A stretch of 64,000 nt of DNA from assembly GCF_003403015.1 (NCBI RefSeq), contig NZ_QURL01000002.1, forward strand, positions 620,001 to 684,000, in the 5' to 3' direction. The notes under the pieces were generated by a model. The model was not told where the DNA came from. It was given only the letters and a program-made list of their open reading frames with translations, and did no database searches. Both the position numbers and the translations under genes were made by a program. Of this stretch, positions 39,551 through 49,899 are shown one piece after another; the first letter of the stretch is position 1, and every line of letters starts with the position of its first letter. Source of the DNA: Fulvimarina endophytica. Lineage in GTDB: Bacteria > Pseudomonadota > Alphaproteobacteria > Rhizobiales > Rhizobiaceae.

Positions 39551-40071
39551 GGCTCGACGACGGATGCGGGTTTCCGCTCGCTCCCGTCATGTGCGTCCGG
39601 CGTCTCCTCGCTCGATCCATCTCCGGTCTCGTCCAGCTCCGTCCGGGTGGCGCCGAGTGCGCGCAGGAGCGCACCGAGGCCTGCGCGCAGCGGCACGAGG
39701 TCCTCTTCCGGAACATGATCGGCGGCTCTCACGACAGCCAGAAGCGGATCGCGCCGCAGGATCTGCCGGCCGCGATCGGTCAGTTCGAGCTGCTCGGCCC
39801 GGCCCCTCACCATCTTGCCCGTCTTCTCGATGAGCCCCTTGCCGATCAGCGTGCGGACCGTGCGGGCGACCGCGCCGGGGGCAAGGCCCTGGAACCGGGC
39901 GAGATCGACCGCGGACCGCAGATGCGGCGGGGCGTTCTCGATATATCTCAAGGCGGTCCACTGGGCGGGGAAGAGGCGCGCGGCAAAGCCTTGGGCGTGC
40001 ATGCGCCGCGTCAGCTGTTCGAGAAGCCCGGCGACCGCGACCGCGTCCCGTTTCGGATCTTTCTTCGGCAT
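39544..40071 (-). CDS. MarR-family transcriptional regulator
   Basis: Predicted 175-residue protein with a winged helix (about 30-120): VDLARFQGLAPGAVARTVRTL is the recognition helix region and GRAEQLELTDRGRQIL the wing. The last 40 residues are acidic and probably unstructured. It lies 84 bases after the last gene of the first MoxR cluster on the same strand. Target genes and ligand are unknown; autoregulation is usual for the family. Confidence 0.88.
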   Translation of the reverse strand: MPKKDPKRDAVAVAGLLEQLTRRMHAQGFAARLFPAQWTALRYIENAPPHLRSAVDLARFQGLAPGAVARTVRTLIGKGLIEKTGKMVRGRAEQLELTDRGRQILRRDPLLAVVRAADHVPEEDLVPLRAGLGALLRALGATRTELDETGDGSSEETPDAHDGSERKPASVVEPQ

Positions 40072-40155
40072 CGACGCCCCTTGTCCGGCGCTTGGAGAGG
40101 ATCGGGAGATCGGCTCTCATCATCCGTCCTTGCCTAAGGCCCTTGTTCGAGAGGC

Positions 40156-42231
40156 CTATCGGCCTTCCCGATACCAGGTCGCCGACAATGCCAGAAGCAG
40201 GATCGCGAGGCCCAGGAAGCCGCCGAAGAGCGGCGTGCGGTCGACGCCCCTCAGGATCGTCTCATCAGTGGTTCGAAGGCCGATCCAGTCGCGTCCATCC
40301 GCACCGCCCCTTGCCGAGACCGGCACGATGCGCGGCACCTCGACGGCTCCGTCGTCGGCGATGCGGCGCACGGACCCGCGCGTCTCCTCAGCGATGGGGT
40401 CCAGCTTGTCGAGGGTGGAGACGGCTTCGCGATATTCGCGCGGATTGACCGGTCCGACATTCGCCAGCGCCCTCAGATCGTCGTTCGCGACCTGGAAGAG
40501 CCCTAGCTCGTCGGTTTCGAGGCGGCCCTCCCAGCGTCCGGGCTCGGTCTCCGTGAGATCGATGCTCGAGGCCTCGCCGGAGGGCGTGATGATCGTCGCG
40601 GGCCCGGGGGCATCGCCGATCGTCTGGCGGGTGACGACGAGGTCGGAGCCGCGCGCTTCGGCGAGCAGCGCCTCCTCTTCCAGTTCCGGTTCCTGCATGA
40701 GCCAGTGGGCGAGCCGACGGAACAGCGGAACATGCGGACCGCCGCCTTGGAAGCCCCGCGACCAGAGCCATTCCTGATCGGACAGAAGAAGCGCGATCCG
40801 TCCCTCGCCGACCCGGTCGAGAACGAGAAGCGGCTTGCCGTCCGGCCCGTTCATCACGGTCTCGCCTTCGGTGCCGCCGACATCGATATAGCGGAACCAG
40901 GGTGACCAGTTCGGTGGGCTGGACGCCGAACCCGGCAGGTCCCGGGTGACGGGATGCTTGCGGCCGAGATCGGACAGCGTCGGATAGAACGGCGCCTCCT
41001 CGGTCTCCCCGCTCGGAAGCGCCGGCAGAACCGATTGGAGCGGCGTATAGGCGATGGATTCGGGGCCGGCATATTCGGGGCCGGAGGCGACCAGCATCGC
41101 GCCGCCGTTCTTCACGTATTGGGCGATATAGTCGAAATAGAGCGAGGGCAGCACACCGCGCTCCTGATACCGGTCGAAGATGATGAGATCGAAATCGTCG
41201 ATCTTTTCCACGAAGAGTTCGCGTGTCGGAAAGGCGATGAGCGACAATTCGTTGATCGGCGTCCCGTCCTGCTTCTCCGGCGGGCGCAGGATCGTGAAGT
41301 GCACGAGGTCGATCGCGGCATCGGACTTCAGGAGATTGCGCCATGTCCGCTCGCCGGCATGGGGCTCGCCCGAGACGAGGAGGACGCGCAGATTCTCGCG
41401 GATCCCGTCGACGACCGCGATCGAGCGGTTGTTGACGTCGGTGATCTCGTTGTCTGCCAGACGCGCGCGCACTTCGAGGATGTTGCGGCCGGCGCGCGGC
41501 AGCTCGAAAGTGAACCGGTTCTCCTCGCCGACGCTCGCGGTCTCGCGCGAGACGAGGTCGCCGTTGAGATAGACATCCACCGGAACCGGCCCGCCTGGGG
41601 AGGGGCCGTCCTCGAAGAGGCGGTAGGTCATGGTCTGGGGTTCGTCCACGAGGCCGAAGCGCGGCGCAGATACGATCTCGACACGCCGGTCGAACTCGTC
41701 CGCCCGGCCCGTGACGAGGCCGTGGATCGGTGCGTCGAAGCCGAGATCGGCCGCGCTTTGCGGAATGTCGTGGACCTGACCGTCGGTGACCATGATCGCG
41801 CCTGCGACGCGCGAGGGCGGCACGTCGTCGAGCGCGCGCGACATGGCGGAGAAGAGCGCGGTGGTCGCATCGCTGTTGGGCGTGTCGCCGGACCGCGCCT
41901 CGACCGTGCGCACCTCGAATTCCGGGAAGCGCGCAAGGCTCGTGCGCAGGGCCTCCACGGCTTCGGTCGTCTCGGCCTCGCGGTTCTCGATGGTCTGGCT
42001 CTGGCTGCGATCGGCGACGATCGCGACGACGCTTTTCAACGGATCGCGTTCCTCGCGCAGCACCACCGGATTGACGAGCGCGAGGATCAGCGCGGCGAGC
42101 GCTGCGATGCGCACGACGGCACCACGGATGCCGGCAAGGAGCAGTCCCGCTCCGATGATGGCGGCCGGGACGGCGATGAGAAGGATCGTCGTCCAGGAGA
42201 AGAAGGGGGCGAAGTCGAAGGACCAGTTCAT
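40156..42231 (-). CDS. Membrane protein with VWA-like and class I glutamine amidotransferase-like domains (first MoxR cluster)
   Basis: Predicted 691-residue inner-membrane protein. Two N-terminal helices (12-35, 40-57) precede a VWA-like region with an intact MIDAS motif D74-x-S-x-S78 and a later TDGQ. The middle (about 330-520) resembles a glutamine amidotransferase-like domain without an obvious Cys nucleophile. A C-terminal helix (about 668-688) anchors it again. The ATG shares a base with the stop of the DUF4159 gene. It probably works with MoxR and DUF58 proteins in the same operon; function is not established. Confidence 0.8.
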   Translation of the reverse strand: MNWSFDFAPFFSWTTILLIAVPAAIIGAGLLLAGIRGAVVRIAALAALILALVNPVVLREERDPLKSVVAIVADRSQSQTIENREAETTEAVEALRTSLARFPEFEVRTVEARSGDTPNSDATTALFSAMSRALDDVPPSRVAGAIMVTDGQVHDIPQSAADLGFDAPIHGLVTGRADEFDRRVEIVSAPRFGLVDEPQTMTYRLFEDGPSPGGPVPVDVYLNGDLVSRETASVGEENRFTFELPRAGRNILEVRARLADNEITDVNNRSIAVVDGIRENLRVLLVSGEPHAGERTWRNLLKSDAAIDLVHFTILRPPEKQDGTPINELSLIAFPTRELFVEKIDDFDLIIFDRYQERGVLPSLYFDYIAQYVKNGGAMLVASGPEYAGPESIAYTPLQSVLPALPSGETEEAPFYPTLSDLGRKHPVTRDLPGSASSPPNWSPWFRYIDVGGTEGETVMNGPDGKPLLVLDRVGEGRIALLLSDQEWLWSRGFQGGGPHVPLFRRLAHWLMQEPELEEEALLAEARGSDLVVTRQTIGDAPGPATIITPSGEASSIDLTETEPGRWEGRLETDELGLFQVANDDLRALANVGPVNPREYREAVSTLDKLDPIAEETRGSVRRIADDGAVEVPRIVPVSARGGADGRDWIGLRTTDETILRGVDRTPLFGGFLGLAILLLALSATWYREGR

Positions 42232-45119
42232 CACTGACCGAGCCTTTCGAGAAGCGCCGGCACATGCACCTGATCGGCTTTGTAGTTCCCGGTCAGCACA
42301 TACATCACGATGTTGACGCCCGCCCGATACGCATATTCGCGCTGCATGGGGTTGGTGGAGGCCGTCGGATAAAGGAACAGTCCGGCGTCATCCACGGCCC
42401 ATGCGCTGGCGAAGTCGTTCGACGTGATCATGATCGAGGAGACCCCGTCGCCGCCGCGTGCCGGCCGCAACTCGCCTTCCGAATCGGCGACGAGGCTCTC
42501 CACCCAGAGTTCCGAGCCCGAATAGCGACCGACGAAGTCGTCGAGGATGTAGAAGGACTTGGTCAGGACGTGATCGGCCGGAACCGGCTGCAAAGGCGGG
42601 ATGTCGAGATCGCCGATGATTTCGCGAAGGCGCATCTGGCCCGGCGAGACGCTGTCGCCCGAAAGCCCCGTCATCTCGTTGCCGGCCACGTCGAAGAGCA
42701 CGGTCCCGCCCTGCTTCATATAGGCGTCGATCCGGCTGATCGCCTCGTCGGACGGCATCGGCGTCGCCGGATCGATCGGCCAGTAGATCAGCGGAAAGAA
42801 GGCGAGTTCGTCGGTCTCGATGTCGACGCCCATCGGATCGCCCGGTTCGAGCGCGGTCTTCGATGCGATGAACTGTGACAGGCCCGAGAGCCCGGCGGCG
42901 GACAGATCGTCGGTCGGCCCGTCGCCGGTCAGCACATAGGCGAGATGGGTCTTTTCCGTCGCCTCGACGGCGCGCTGCATGTCGGCGAGATCGGGGAGCG
43001 CCGGAGTATCGGAGGAACTGCTCGCCTCGCCCGCTTCCGTCTCCTGGGCGAACGCCTTGGAGGACGGGGCGGCGAGAACGAGAGCCGCGCCGAGACCGAG
43101 GACCGCCAGATTGGGAAGCGACGAGCGCCCGCGCCGCATTGCAAGGCTCTTCAGCCTCGCCGAGCCGCCGTTCATGAGGAACAGGGCCAGCGCATCGAGG
43201 GCGAACAGGAACAGCGCGATGGCCAGAAGCCAGGGGGCGAGATCGACGGCGTCGTCGGATTCGTATTGCATGGCAGTCGTGTTCGGCCCCCATTCGAGAT
43301 CCGGCAGCGGCGAGAGTGTCGTCTCCGGCCCCATGAGATTGAGCGCCCGGTAGCCCTCTTCCGTGCCGTAGAGCCCCGGCGGATGGGCGGCATCCACCAG
43401 AACGGTCCCGCCGGTCTCCAGGGGTTCGACCTCCGGGCCGGGGGCAACGAGACGCCCGTCCGCCGACAGGACGCGGTAAGGAGGCAGGCTCTGCGAAACG
43501 CCCTCGCGCTCGGCCGGCCCCCCGCCTTCCGCGCGCGACAGGGAGACGATGCGGCGCAGCATGTCGACGAAGGCGCCGGAAATCGGCAGGTTCGACCATG
43601 TGGCCTCGGCGGTCACGTGGAAGAGGACGATGGTACCGGCGCCGACGGATTCGGCGGTCACGAGGGGGGTGCCGTCCGAAAGGCTCGCCCATGTGCGGTC
43701 GGCAAGTTCCACCGAGGGTTCGGCCAGCACCTGACGCGAAACGGTCACGTCGTCCGGAATGGCGATTCCGGCAAACGGGCTGTCCGCATCCATCGCCGCG
43801 ACGGTCTGCGGCTCGACCCAGGACATGGCGCCGCCCAGCTGACGTTCGCCGCTGCGCAGGCGCACGGGCACGAGACTGTCCTCGCCGGTGGTCGCGGCGA
43901 GCCGCGGGCCTGCAAAGCGCACGAGATAGCCGCCGTTTTCCACGAAGGTCTGCAGTGCCTCGCGCGCCGTCTCCGGCAAGACGCCGATATCGGCGAGAAC
44001 CACTACGGACGGGCGCTGTTCGAGAAGATTCGGAATGGCGACGGAGAGGTCGGCACTGCGGGCGCGCACGATGTCGGCATAGGGCTCGAGCGCCCGGCTG
44101 ATATAGTAGAGCGGCGACAGGAGCGGCTGCGCGAGATCGGCCGTCTCGCCCGAGACGAGGGCGACCCGCCTGCGGCGGAACGCGTCGTCGACCAGCCGCA
44201 CTTCGGCCGCGTTGGACGGGGTCTCGACCTGGAGCCGGGCGATGTCGTTGCGCAGCTCGACCGGAATTTCGAACCGCGCCTCGGCCTGTGTCTCCCCCGA
44301 ACCGAAACTGAGAAGCGTGCGCGCGATCTCGCGACCCTGATTGTCCACGGCGAGAAGATCGGCCTGGTAGCCGGTGCTGCGGCCGGAGGGGCGGACCGCG
44401 TCGACGACGAGCGCATCCGTCGAGTTGTCGGCGCGGGTGAGGCCGATGACGGCCTCGATCGAGGGCTCGTAGACGAGGGTTTCGCCGGCGCCGAGATTGC
44501 GGGCGATCTTGGCCGCGGCCTCGCTCGCCTCGCTGTCGAGCCCATCGGACAGGAAGAGGAGCGAGCCGGGCGTCTCGCCGTCAAGAGCGGTGGCGAGCCG
44601 CTCGCTCGCGGCGAGACGATCGACCGGAATGGGGCGCGGGGTCGCGGCGGCGAGCCGTTCGAGAGCGGTCACCGCTTCCACGGGCGTCGCGTCGTTCTCG
44701 GGGCCGTCGGCGGTCAGGACGAGGGAGACCGGCCGCCCGGATTCGCCGGCCTGCCCGATGACGGTGCGGGCGGTCGAGACGGTCATGTCCCAGTCCCGCG
44801 CGCTCGACCATCCGTTGTCGATCATCACGACGACGGGACCGGAGCCGGACAGGACGCTCTCGCGCGGATTGAGCGTCGGGGCGGCGAGCGCGAAGATGAC
44901 GCAGGCGGCGAGGATGAGGCGCAGGAGCGTCAGCCACCAGGGCGACTTCGACGGCGTTTCCTCGGCCTTCAGGATCCGCTGCAGGATACGCAGGGGAGGA
45001 AAGGTCTCGGTCTGCGGGCGCGGCGGCGTCAGCTTTAGGAGCCACCAGATCACCGGCAGCGCCAGGAGGCCCGCAAGCACCAGTGGCGCTCCGAAGGTGA
45101 GGCTGAGGCCCGGGATCAC
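42231..45119 (-). CDS. DUF4159 membrane protein with BatA-type N-terminus (first MoxR cluster)
   Basis: Predicted 962-residue protein. The first 90 residues match the aerotolerance regulator N-terminal domain (two helices, PVIWWLLKLTPPRP between). A VWA-like region follows, but its MIDAS site is degenerate (D101-N-G-W-S105 instead of DxSxS). Helices near 690-710 and 720-740 precede the C-terminal DUF4159 domain (about 740-960; FFPLIYWPIDP). The GTG start overlaps the DUF58 stop (GTGA). The role is unknown; membrane assembly with MoxR ATPase is the usual view for such clusters. Confidence 0.85.
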   Translation of the reverse strand: MIPGLSLTFGAPLVLAGLLALPVIWWLLKLTPPRPQTETFPPLRILQRILKAEETPSKSPWWLTLLRLILAACVIFALAAPTLNPRESVLSGSGPVVVMIDNGWSSARDWDMTVSTARTVIGQAGESGRPVSLVLTADGPENDATPVEAVTALERLAAATPRPIPVDRLAASERLATALDGETPGSLLFLSDGLDSEASEAAAKIARNLGAGETLVYEPSIEAVIGLTRADNSTDALVVDAVRPSGRSTGYQADLLAVDNQGREIARTLLSFGSGETQAEARFEIPVELRNDIARLQVETPSNAAEVRLVDDAFRRRRVALVSGETADLAQPLLSPLYYISRALEPYADIVRARSADLSVAIPNLLEQRPSVVVLADIGVLPETAREALQTFVENGGYLVRFAGPRLAATTGEDSLVPVRLRSGERQLGGAMSWVEPQTVAAMDADSPFAGIAIPDDVTVSRQVLAEPSVELADRTWASLSDGTPLVTAESVGAGTIVLFHVTAEATWSNLPISGAFVDMLRRIVSLSRAEGGGPAEREGVSQSLPPYRVLSADGRLVAPGPEVEPLETGGTVLVDAAHPPGLYGTEEGYRALNLMGPETTLSPLPDLEWGPNTTAMQYESDDAVDLAPWLLAIALFLFALDALALFLMNGGSARLKSLAMRRGRSSLPNLAVLGLGAALVLAAPSSKAFAQETEAGEASSSSDTPALPDLADMQRAVEATEKTHLAYVLTGDGPTDDLSAAGLSGLSQFIASKTALEPGDPMGVDIETDELAFFPLIYWPIDPATPMPSDEAISRIDAYMKQGGTVLFDVAGNEMTGLSGDSVSPGQMRLREIIGDLDIPPLQPVPADHVLTKSFYILDDFVGRYSGSELWVESLVADSEGELRPARGGDGVSSIMITSNDFASAWAVDDAGLFLYPTASTNPMQREYAYRAGVNIVMYVLTGNYKADQVHVPALLERLGQ

Positions 45120-46027
45120 GCGCTTCTCCGCGGCGCCTGCGGCGCGCCCGACAGCTGGCCATGGAGGGCGACGAGTACAGACGAGGCGAGATGATCCGTG
45201 CGGTGGGCGATGAAGCTCCAGCCGAGGCGCCGGCATTGGGCCGACAGGGTCTCGCGCCTCGCCGCCATCAGGTTGCGATAGTCGGCCTTCAGGGATTCGG
45301 CCCGGCCGGCGGTCAGCTTCGCGCCGGTCTCGGGATCGCGGAACTCGGTTCGCCCGCTATAGGGGAAGACCTCTTCGGCCGGATCGTTCACCATCACGAG
45401 GTGACCGCGAACGCCGCGCGAGCCGATCCGGTCGATCCGAGCGAGGGTCTCCTCGATCGGATCGAGGAAATCGGAGACGAGAACCACCTCCGAGAAGCGA
45501 CGGAAGCGATCGTCGGCCGGAAAGCCGTCATCCGGCCGGCGCATGGACAGGGCGGCGGCGATCCGCTCGGCCGCGTTGCGGGCGGAAATCGGATCGATCA
45601 CGCCGGGATAGCCGACGCGCTCGCCCGAGCGCGACAGGAGTTCGGCGAGCGACAGAACAAGGACGAGCGCACGCGACTCCTTCGAGACCTGAGCGGTGTT
45701 CGACTTGAACCGCATGGAGGGGGACGGATCGGCCCAGAGCCAGATCGTGTGGGCCGCCTCCCACTCCCTGTCGCGCAGATAGAGATGGTCGTCGCGCGCC
45801 GAACGCCGCCAGTCGATGCGGGAGACCTGCTCGCCGTCGACGAAGGGCCGGAACTGCCAGAAATTCTCGCCGACGCCCCGACGCTTGCGGCCGTGCCAGC
45901 CGGAGATCACGGTCGAGACGACGCGGTTGGCCTCCACCAGGAGGTCGGGCATCAGGGCCGCCCTCTGGCGGGCTCTCGCGAGAGCGTCGCCCGATGGCGT
46001 CAGGTCTGTCGTCGTACCGATCGGCAT
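45116..46027 (-). CDS. DUF58 protein (first MoxR cluster)
   Basis: Predicted 303-residue protein of the DUF58 family. The signature GEQVSRIDWRRSARDD lies at 65-80, and the C-terminal VWA-like domain has an intact MIDAS motif D100-P-S-P-S104. DUF58 proteins are partners of MoxR AAA+ ATPases. The gene follows moxR by 55 bases and is coupled to the DUF4159 gene by a GTGA overlap. Confidence 0.92.
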   Translation of the reverse strand: MPIGTTTDLTPSGDALARARQRAALMPDLLVEANRVVSTVISGWHGRKRRGVGENFWQFRPFVDGEQVSRIDWRRSARDDHLYLRDREWEAAHTIWLWADPSPSMRFKSNTAQVSKESRALVLVLSLAELLSRSGERVGYPGVIDPISARNAAERIAAALSMRRPDDGFPADDRFRRFSEVVLVSDFLDPIEETLARIDRIGSRGVRGHLVMVNDPAEEVFPYSGRTEFRDPETGAKLTAGRAESLKADYRNLMAARRETLSAQCRRLGWSFIAHRTDHLASSVLVALHGQLSGAPQAPRRSA

Positions 46028-46082
46028 GGGCCTTGATGGTGCCTGTTCTACGAGACGGGGAAGGGCGGACGGTTTGGCAGGC

Positions 46083-47096
46083 TCAGGCGATGTCGCGCTT
46101 CAGGGCCGCGATGACGTCGCGCACGCTCATGCCCTCGGCGCGGGCCGCGAAGTTCAGGGCCATGCGATGCTGCAGGATCGGTTCAGCCAGCGCGATGACG
46201 TCGTCGGTGGATGGAGAGAGGCGACCGTCGTAGAGGGCGCGTGCGCGCACGCAGGTCATCAGCGCCTGCGAGGCGCGGGGACCAGGGCCCCAGGCGATAT
46301 GGCTCTCGGCTTCCTTGTGGCCGCTGCCCGGACGCGCCGAGCGCACGAGGTTCAGGATCGCCTCGACGACGCTGTCGGCAACGGGCAGACGGCGCACGAG
46401 CGACTGGATCTCGATGAGCCGCTCCGGTGTCATGACGGCCTCGACCCGGTCGCTCGAAGGCCCGCCGGTGGTCTCCAGAAGAATACGTCGCTCGGCCTCG
46501 AGATCCGGATAGAAGACGTCGATCTGCATCAGGAAGCGATCGAGCTGGGCCTCGGGAAGCGGATAGGTGCCTTCCTGTTCGAGCGGATTCTGGGTCGCCA
46601 GAACGTGGAAGGGGCGCGGCAGGTCGTGACGCTCGCCGGCCACCGTCACGTGATATTCCTGCATGGACTGGAGGAGGGCCGACTGGGTTCTCGGCGAGGC
46701 GCGGTTGATCTCGTCGGCCATGAGAAGCTGCGCGAAGACCGGGCCCTTCACATAGCGGAACGAGCGGCGTCCCGTCTCGTCCTGATCCATCACCTCGGTG
46801 CCGACGATGTCGGAGGGCATGAGGTCCGGCGTGAACTGGATGCGCCGGCCATCGAGGCCCAGCGCGCCGCCGAGCGTTTCGACGAGCTTGGTCTTGGCAA
46901 GGCCCGGAACGCCGACCAGAAGGCCGTGGCCGCCGGCGAGAATCGCAATCAGGCTCTGCTCGACGACGCTCTCCTGCCCGAAGATCACCGTGCCGACGGA
47001 TTGCCTGACCCTTGCGATATCGGAGAGGGCCCGTTCGGCCCGTTCGACGATCTCCGTCTCGCTGAGCGTGGCATCGGTTGTCGTATGAGCCGTCAT
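46083..47096 (-). CDS. MoxR-family AAA+ ATPase (first cluster)
   Basis: Predicted 337-residue ATPase. Walker A is VGVPGLAKT (61-69), Walker B LLMADE (124-129), with sensor 1 in ATQNPLEQEG and an arginine-rich lid domain after residue 230. MoxR ATPases act as chaperones that help assemble or insert metal-containing or membrane complexes, together with VWA proteins. This is the first gene of the minus-strand operon moxR - DUF58 - DUF4159 - VWA/amidotransferase-like. It is divergent from the DUF1285 gene. Confidence 0.95.
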   Translation of the reverse strand: MTAHTTTDATLSETEIVERAERALSDIARVRQSVGTVIFGQESVVEQSLIAILAGGHGLLVGVPGLAKTKLVETLGGALGLDGRRIQFTPDLMPSDIVGTEVMDQDETGRRSFRYVKGPVFAQLLMADEINRASPRTQSALLQSMQEYHVTVAGERHDLPRPFHVLATQNPLEQEGTYPLPEAQLDRFLMQIDVFYPDLEAERRILLETTGGPSSDRVEAVMTPERLIEIQSLVRRLPVADSVVEAILNLVRSARPGSGHKEAESHIAWGPGPRASQALMTCVRARALYDGRLSPSTDDVIALAEPILQHRMALNFAARAEGMSVRDVIAALKRDIA

Positions 47097-47316
47097 GACG
47101 CGTCCTTCGATCGTTCCCCGGTGGTTGCGGTCGCCGGACCTTGCGACCAGATGCCCGAACCGGAGGAGGGCATGCAAGTTAAACATATGAAAGAGGTTGG
47201 CCTCATTTGAGGCAAGGCCGTCGCTCCAACGCTTTCGTGACATCGGAGCGTCTCGGAGGGAAAACTTGCGCGGCAATGGGTCCAAAGAAAGATCGCAGCG
47301 GACTATATGCCCGCCC

Positions 47317-47895
47317 ATGGACGAGCCAAACGACGCACCATCCGCCGATCTCATCGCCCTTGCCGGCCGGGCGGCCAAGGCAAGCTCCGGCGGCGCGCCT
47401 GTCGACACATGGGATCCACCCGATTGCGGCCGGATCGATATCCGCATCGCGGCCGATGGACGCTGGTATCACGAGGGCCGGCTCATCGGGCGCGAGCCGC
47501 TGGTGCGGCTCTTCGCCTCGATCCTGAAGACGGAGGCGGGCGGGGCGACCTATCTCGTAACGCCCGTGGAAAAGCTGCGGATCGAGGTCGAGGATGCGCC
47601 GTTCATGGCGGTCGAAGTGGTGCGGACGATCTCGCCGCAGGGACCCGTCCTCACCTTTCGCACGAATGTGGGCGATCTCGTCACCGCGGATGCGGAACGG
47701 CCGGTCCATCTTCCCGCCGACATCGAGGAGGACTTCGTGCCCTATCTGACGGTGCGCGGACGGCTGCGCGCCAAGGCGAGCCGGGCCGTCGCCCTCGAAC
47801 TCGCCGGCTGGCTCGAGGAGGATGGGGAAGGCTACTTCCTGACGTCCGGCGGGACCCGTTTCGAGGGACCGCGAAGCGGAGAACGGGAGCGATGA
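47317..47895 (+). CDS. DUF1285 protein
   Basis: Predicted 192-residue cytoplasmic protein. The pattern DIRIAADGRWYHEGRLIGRE and YLVTPVEKLRIEVEDAPF is typical of DUF1285, a pair of PH-like folds with unknown function. The ATG is in a stretch without a strong ribosome site (CCGCCC), but it is the first in the conserved region. The stop overlaps the next start (ATGA), so it is coupled to the CoA pyrophosphatase. Confidence 0.88.
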   Translation: MDEPNDAPSADLIALAGRAAKASSGGAPVDTWDPPDCGRIDIRIAADGRWYHEGRLIGREPLVRLFASILKTEAGGATYLVTPVEKLRIEVEDAPFMAVEVVRTISPQGPVLTFRTNVGDLVTADAERPVHLPADIEEDFVPYLTVRGRLRAKASRAVALELAGWLEEDGEGYFLTSGGTRFEGPRSGERER

Positions 47896-48536
47896 GCATG
47901 CCCGCCGTTCAAGCCTCCATGCCGTTCACGGCGGAGGATCTCAGACAGCGCTTCGAGACACGCAAGGACGAGCCGGGCACCGGCGTCGAGTTCGGCGACC
48001 ATCTCCTCAATCCGGACATCGTCCAGCTGATGGAGGACCGGGATGCGAGGGAGGCGGCCGTTCTCGTTCCCGTCGTCGACCGGGCGGAGGGTGCGAGCGT
48101 GATCCTCACCGAACGATCCCGTTCGCTGCGCAAGCATTCCGGGCAGATCGCCTTTCCCGGCGGCTCGGTCGACCCGGAGGACGCCTCGGTCGAGGCGGCG
48201 GCGCTTCGAGAGGCACGCGAGGAGATCGATCTCGCCGCACGCCATGTCGAGATCCTCGGACGCCTTCCGCGCTACCTGACGACGACCGGGTTCCGCATCA
48301 CCCCGGTGGTCGCCATCGTAGCGCCGGGCTTCAAGCTCAAGGCCAATCCCGACGAGGTGGCGGACATCTTCGAGACGCCGCTCTCCTTCCTGATGAACGC
48401 GGCCAATCATCGGCGCGCATCCCGGGCCTTCGGCGGCGTCGAGCGCCATTTCTACGAAATGCCCCATGGAGAGCGCTACATCTGGGGCGTGACCGCCGGC
48501 ATCCTGCGGACGCTTTACGAGAGATACTACGCATGA
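47892..48536 (+). CDS. Nudix CoA pyrophosphatase (NudL/YeaB-like)
   Basis: Predicted 214-residue enzyme that splits coenzyme A or its derivatives into phosphopantetheine and 3',5'-ADP. The CoA motif LTERSRSLRKHSGQ (72-85) precedes the Nudix box (GGSVDPEDAS to REAREEIDL), in which the metal-binding REAREE is intact and the terminal Gly is Asp. Both start and stop overlap neighbouring genes (ATGA junctions). Confidence 0.9.
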   Translation: MSMPAVQASMPFTAEDLRQRFETRKDEPGTGVEFGDHLLNPDIVQLMEDRDAREAAVLVPVVDRAEGASVILTERSRSLRKHSGQIAFPGGSVDPEDASVEAAALREAREEIDLAARHVEILGRLPRYLTTTGFRITPVVAIVAPGFKLKANPDEVADIFETPLSFLMNAANHRRASRAFGGVERHFYEMPHGERYIWGVTAGILRTLYERYYA

Positions 48537-49795
48537 CCGAGACCCGCATCGACGCCGAATGGCTGCGCGATCCGATCCTTCAGTCCGTTCTGGCGATCTT
48601 GAACAGCGATGGCGAGGAGGCCCGCATTGTCGGCGGGACCGTGCGAAACGCGCTGCTCGGCTCACCCGTCAGCGATATCGACATCGCGACCACCTGCCGT
48701 CCCGAGGAGACGATCCGCCGCGTCGAGGCGGCCGGGTTCAAGGCGGTTCCGACCGGTTTCGAGCACGGCACGATCACGGTCGTCGCCGAGGGAGAGGTTT
48801 TCGAAGTCACGACTCTTCGCCGCGACATCGCGACGGACGGGCGGCACGCGACGGTGAGTTTCGGGCGCGACTGGCAGGCCGACGCCGCGCGGCGCGATTT
48901 CACGATCAACGCGCTCTATGCCGGACCGGACGGCCGGGTCTTCGATCCCGTCGGCGGCCTCGACGATATCTCGACCCGCACCCTGCGCTTCATCGGTGAC
49001 GCCGCAACGCGCATCGAGGAGGATTATCTGCGCATCCTGCGCTTCTTCCGCTTCTTCGCCTGGTACGGCACCGGCCGGCCCGATGCGGAGGGCATCCGAG
49101 CCTCGGCCAAGCTGAAGGCAGGCCTCGTCAATCTTTCGGGAGAGCGGGTCTGGTCCGAACTGAAGAAGCTTCTCGGTGCAGCCGATCCCAGCCGCGCGCT
49201 TCTCTGGATGCGACAGGCGGGCGTCCTGACCACCGTTCTGCCGGAGGGCGAGCGCTGGGGCATCGACAACCTGCATCCGCTGATCGAAGCCGAGGCGGCT
49301 TTCGGCTGGACCCCCGATCCGATGCTTCGCCTTCTCTCGATCCTTCCGCCCGATGCCGAGCGTCTGAACGGGATCGCGAAGCGGCTGAAGCTCTCCAACG
49401 AGGAGCGCGACCGGCTTCTCGCCTATGCCCATGCCGAGGCGCCGATGCCGGACGAAGGCGACGGAGCCTTTCGCGCGCGCCTCTATTTCGGCGACCGGAC
49501 GGCGATCGTCGACCGCCTGAAACTCGCTCTGGCCCTTGCGCGCCAGAAGGAGGATCTCAACCGGACGGCAGCCTTGCGCAACCAGCTTGCGATCGCCGAA
49601 GCCTTCGCGCCGCCGCCGTTTCCGGTGACTGGCAGGGATCTGATCGAGAAAGGCTACGAGCCGGGGCCAGAACTCGGCCGGGCGATCGAACGGCTGAAGC
49701 GCGCCTGGGCGGAAGGTGGGTTCGTGGCGAGCCGCGAGAAACTGCTGGAGCGTGCCGAAAGGCTTGCCACTGAGGGAGCCGCGCCCACGAATTGA
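48533..49795 (+). CDS. cca: CCA-adding tRNA nucleotidyltransferase
   Basis: Predicted 420-residue class II nucleotidyltransferase that builds or repairs the CCA end of tRNAs (or adds poly(A)). The catalytic motif is GGTVRNALLG followed by DID at 48-50; RRDFTINALY and GGLDDI are the next motifs. The start overlaps the previous gene (ATGA). In this order of bacteria the neighbours DUF1285 and CoA pyrophosphatase are usual. Confidence 0.95.
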   Translation: MTETRIDAEWLRDPILQSVLAILNSDGEEARIVGGTVRNALLGSPVSDIDIATTCRPEETIRRVEAAGFKAVPTGFEHGTITVVAEGEVFEVTTLRRDIATDGRHATVSFGRDWQADAARRDFTINALYAGPDGRVFDPVGGLDDISTRTLRFIGDAATRIEEDYLRILRFFRFFAWYGTGRPDAEGIRASAKLKAGLVNLSGERVWSELKKLLGAADPSRALLWMRQAGVLTTVLPEGERWGIDNLHPLIEAEAAFGWTPDPMLRLLSILPPDAERLNGIAKRLKLSNEERDRLLAYAHAEAPMPDEGDGAFRARLYFGDRTAIVDRLKLALALARQKEDLNRTAALRNQLAIAEAFAPPPFPVTGRDLIEKGYEPGPELGRAIERLKRAWAEGGFVASREKLLERAERLATEGAAPTN

Positions 49796-49899
49796 GACGC
49801 GAGCCCGGGCGCCGTCGGTCTCGCCGGTCCTCCACCCTCGGGTCAGTCCGGTGGGGTAGGGTGCGGCCCAAACCGACCAACTGGGCACAGGCTTATCGA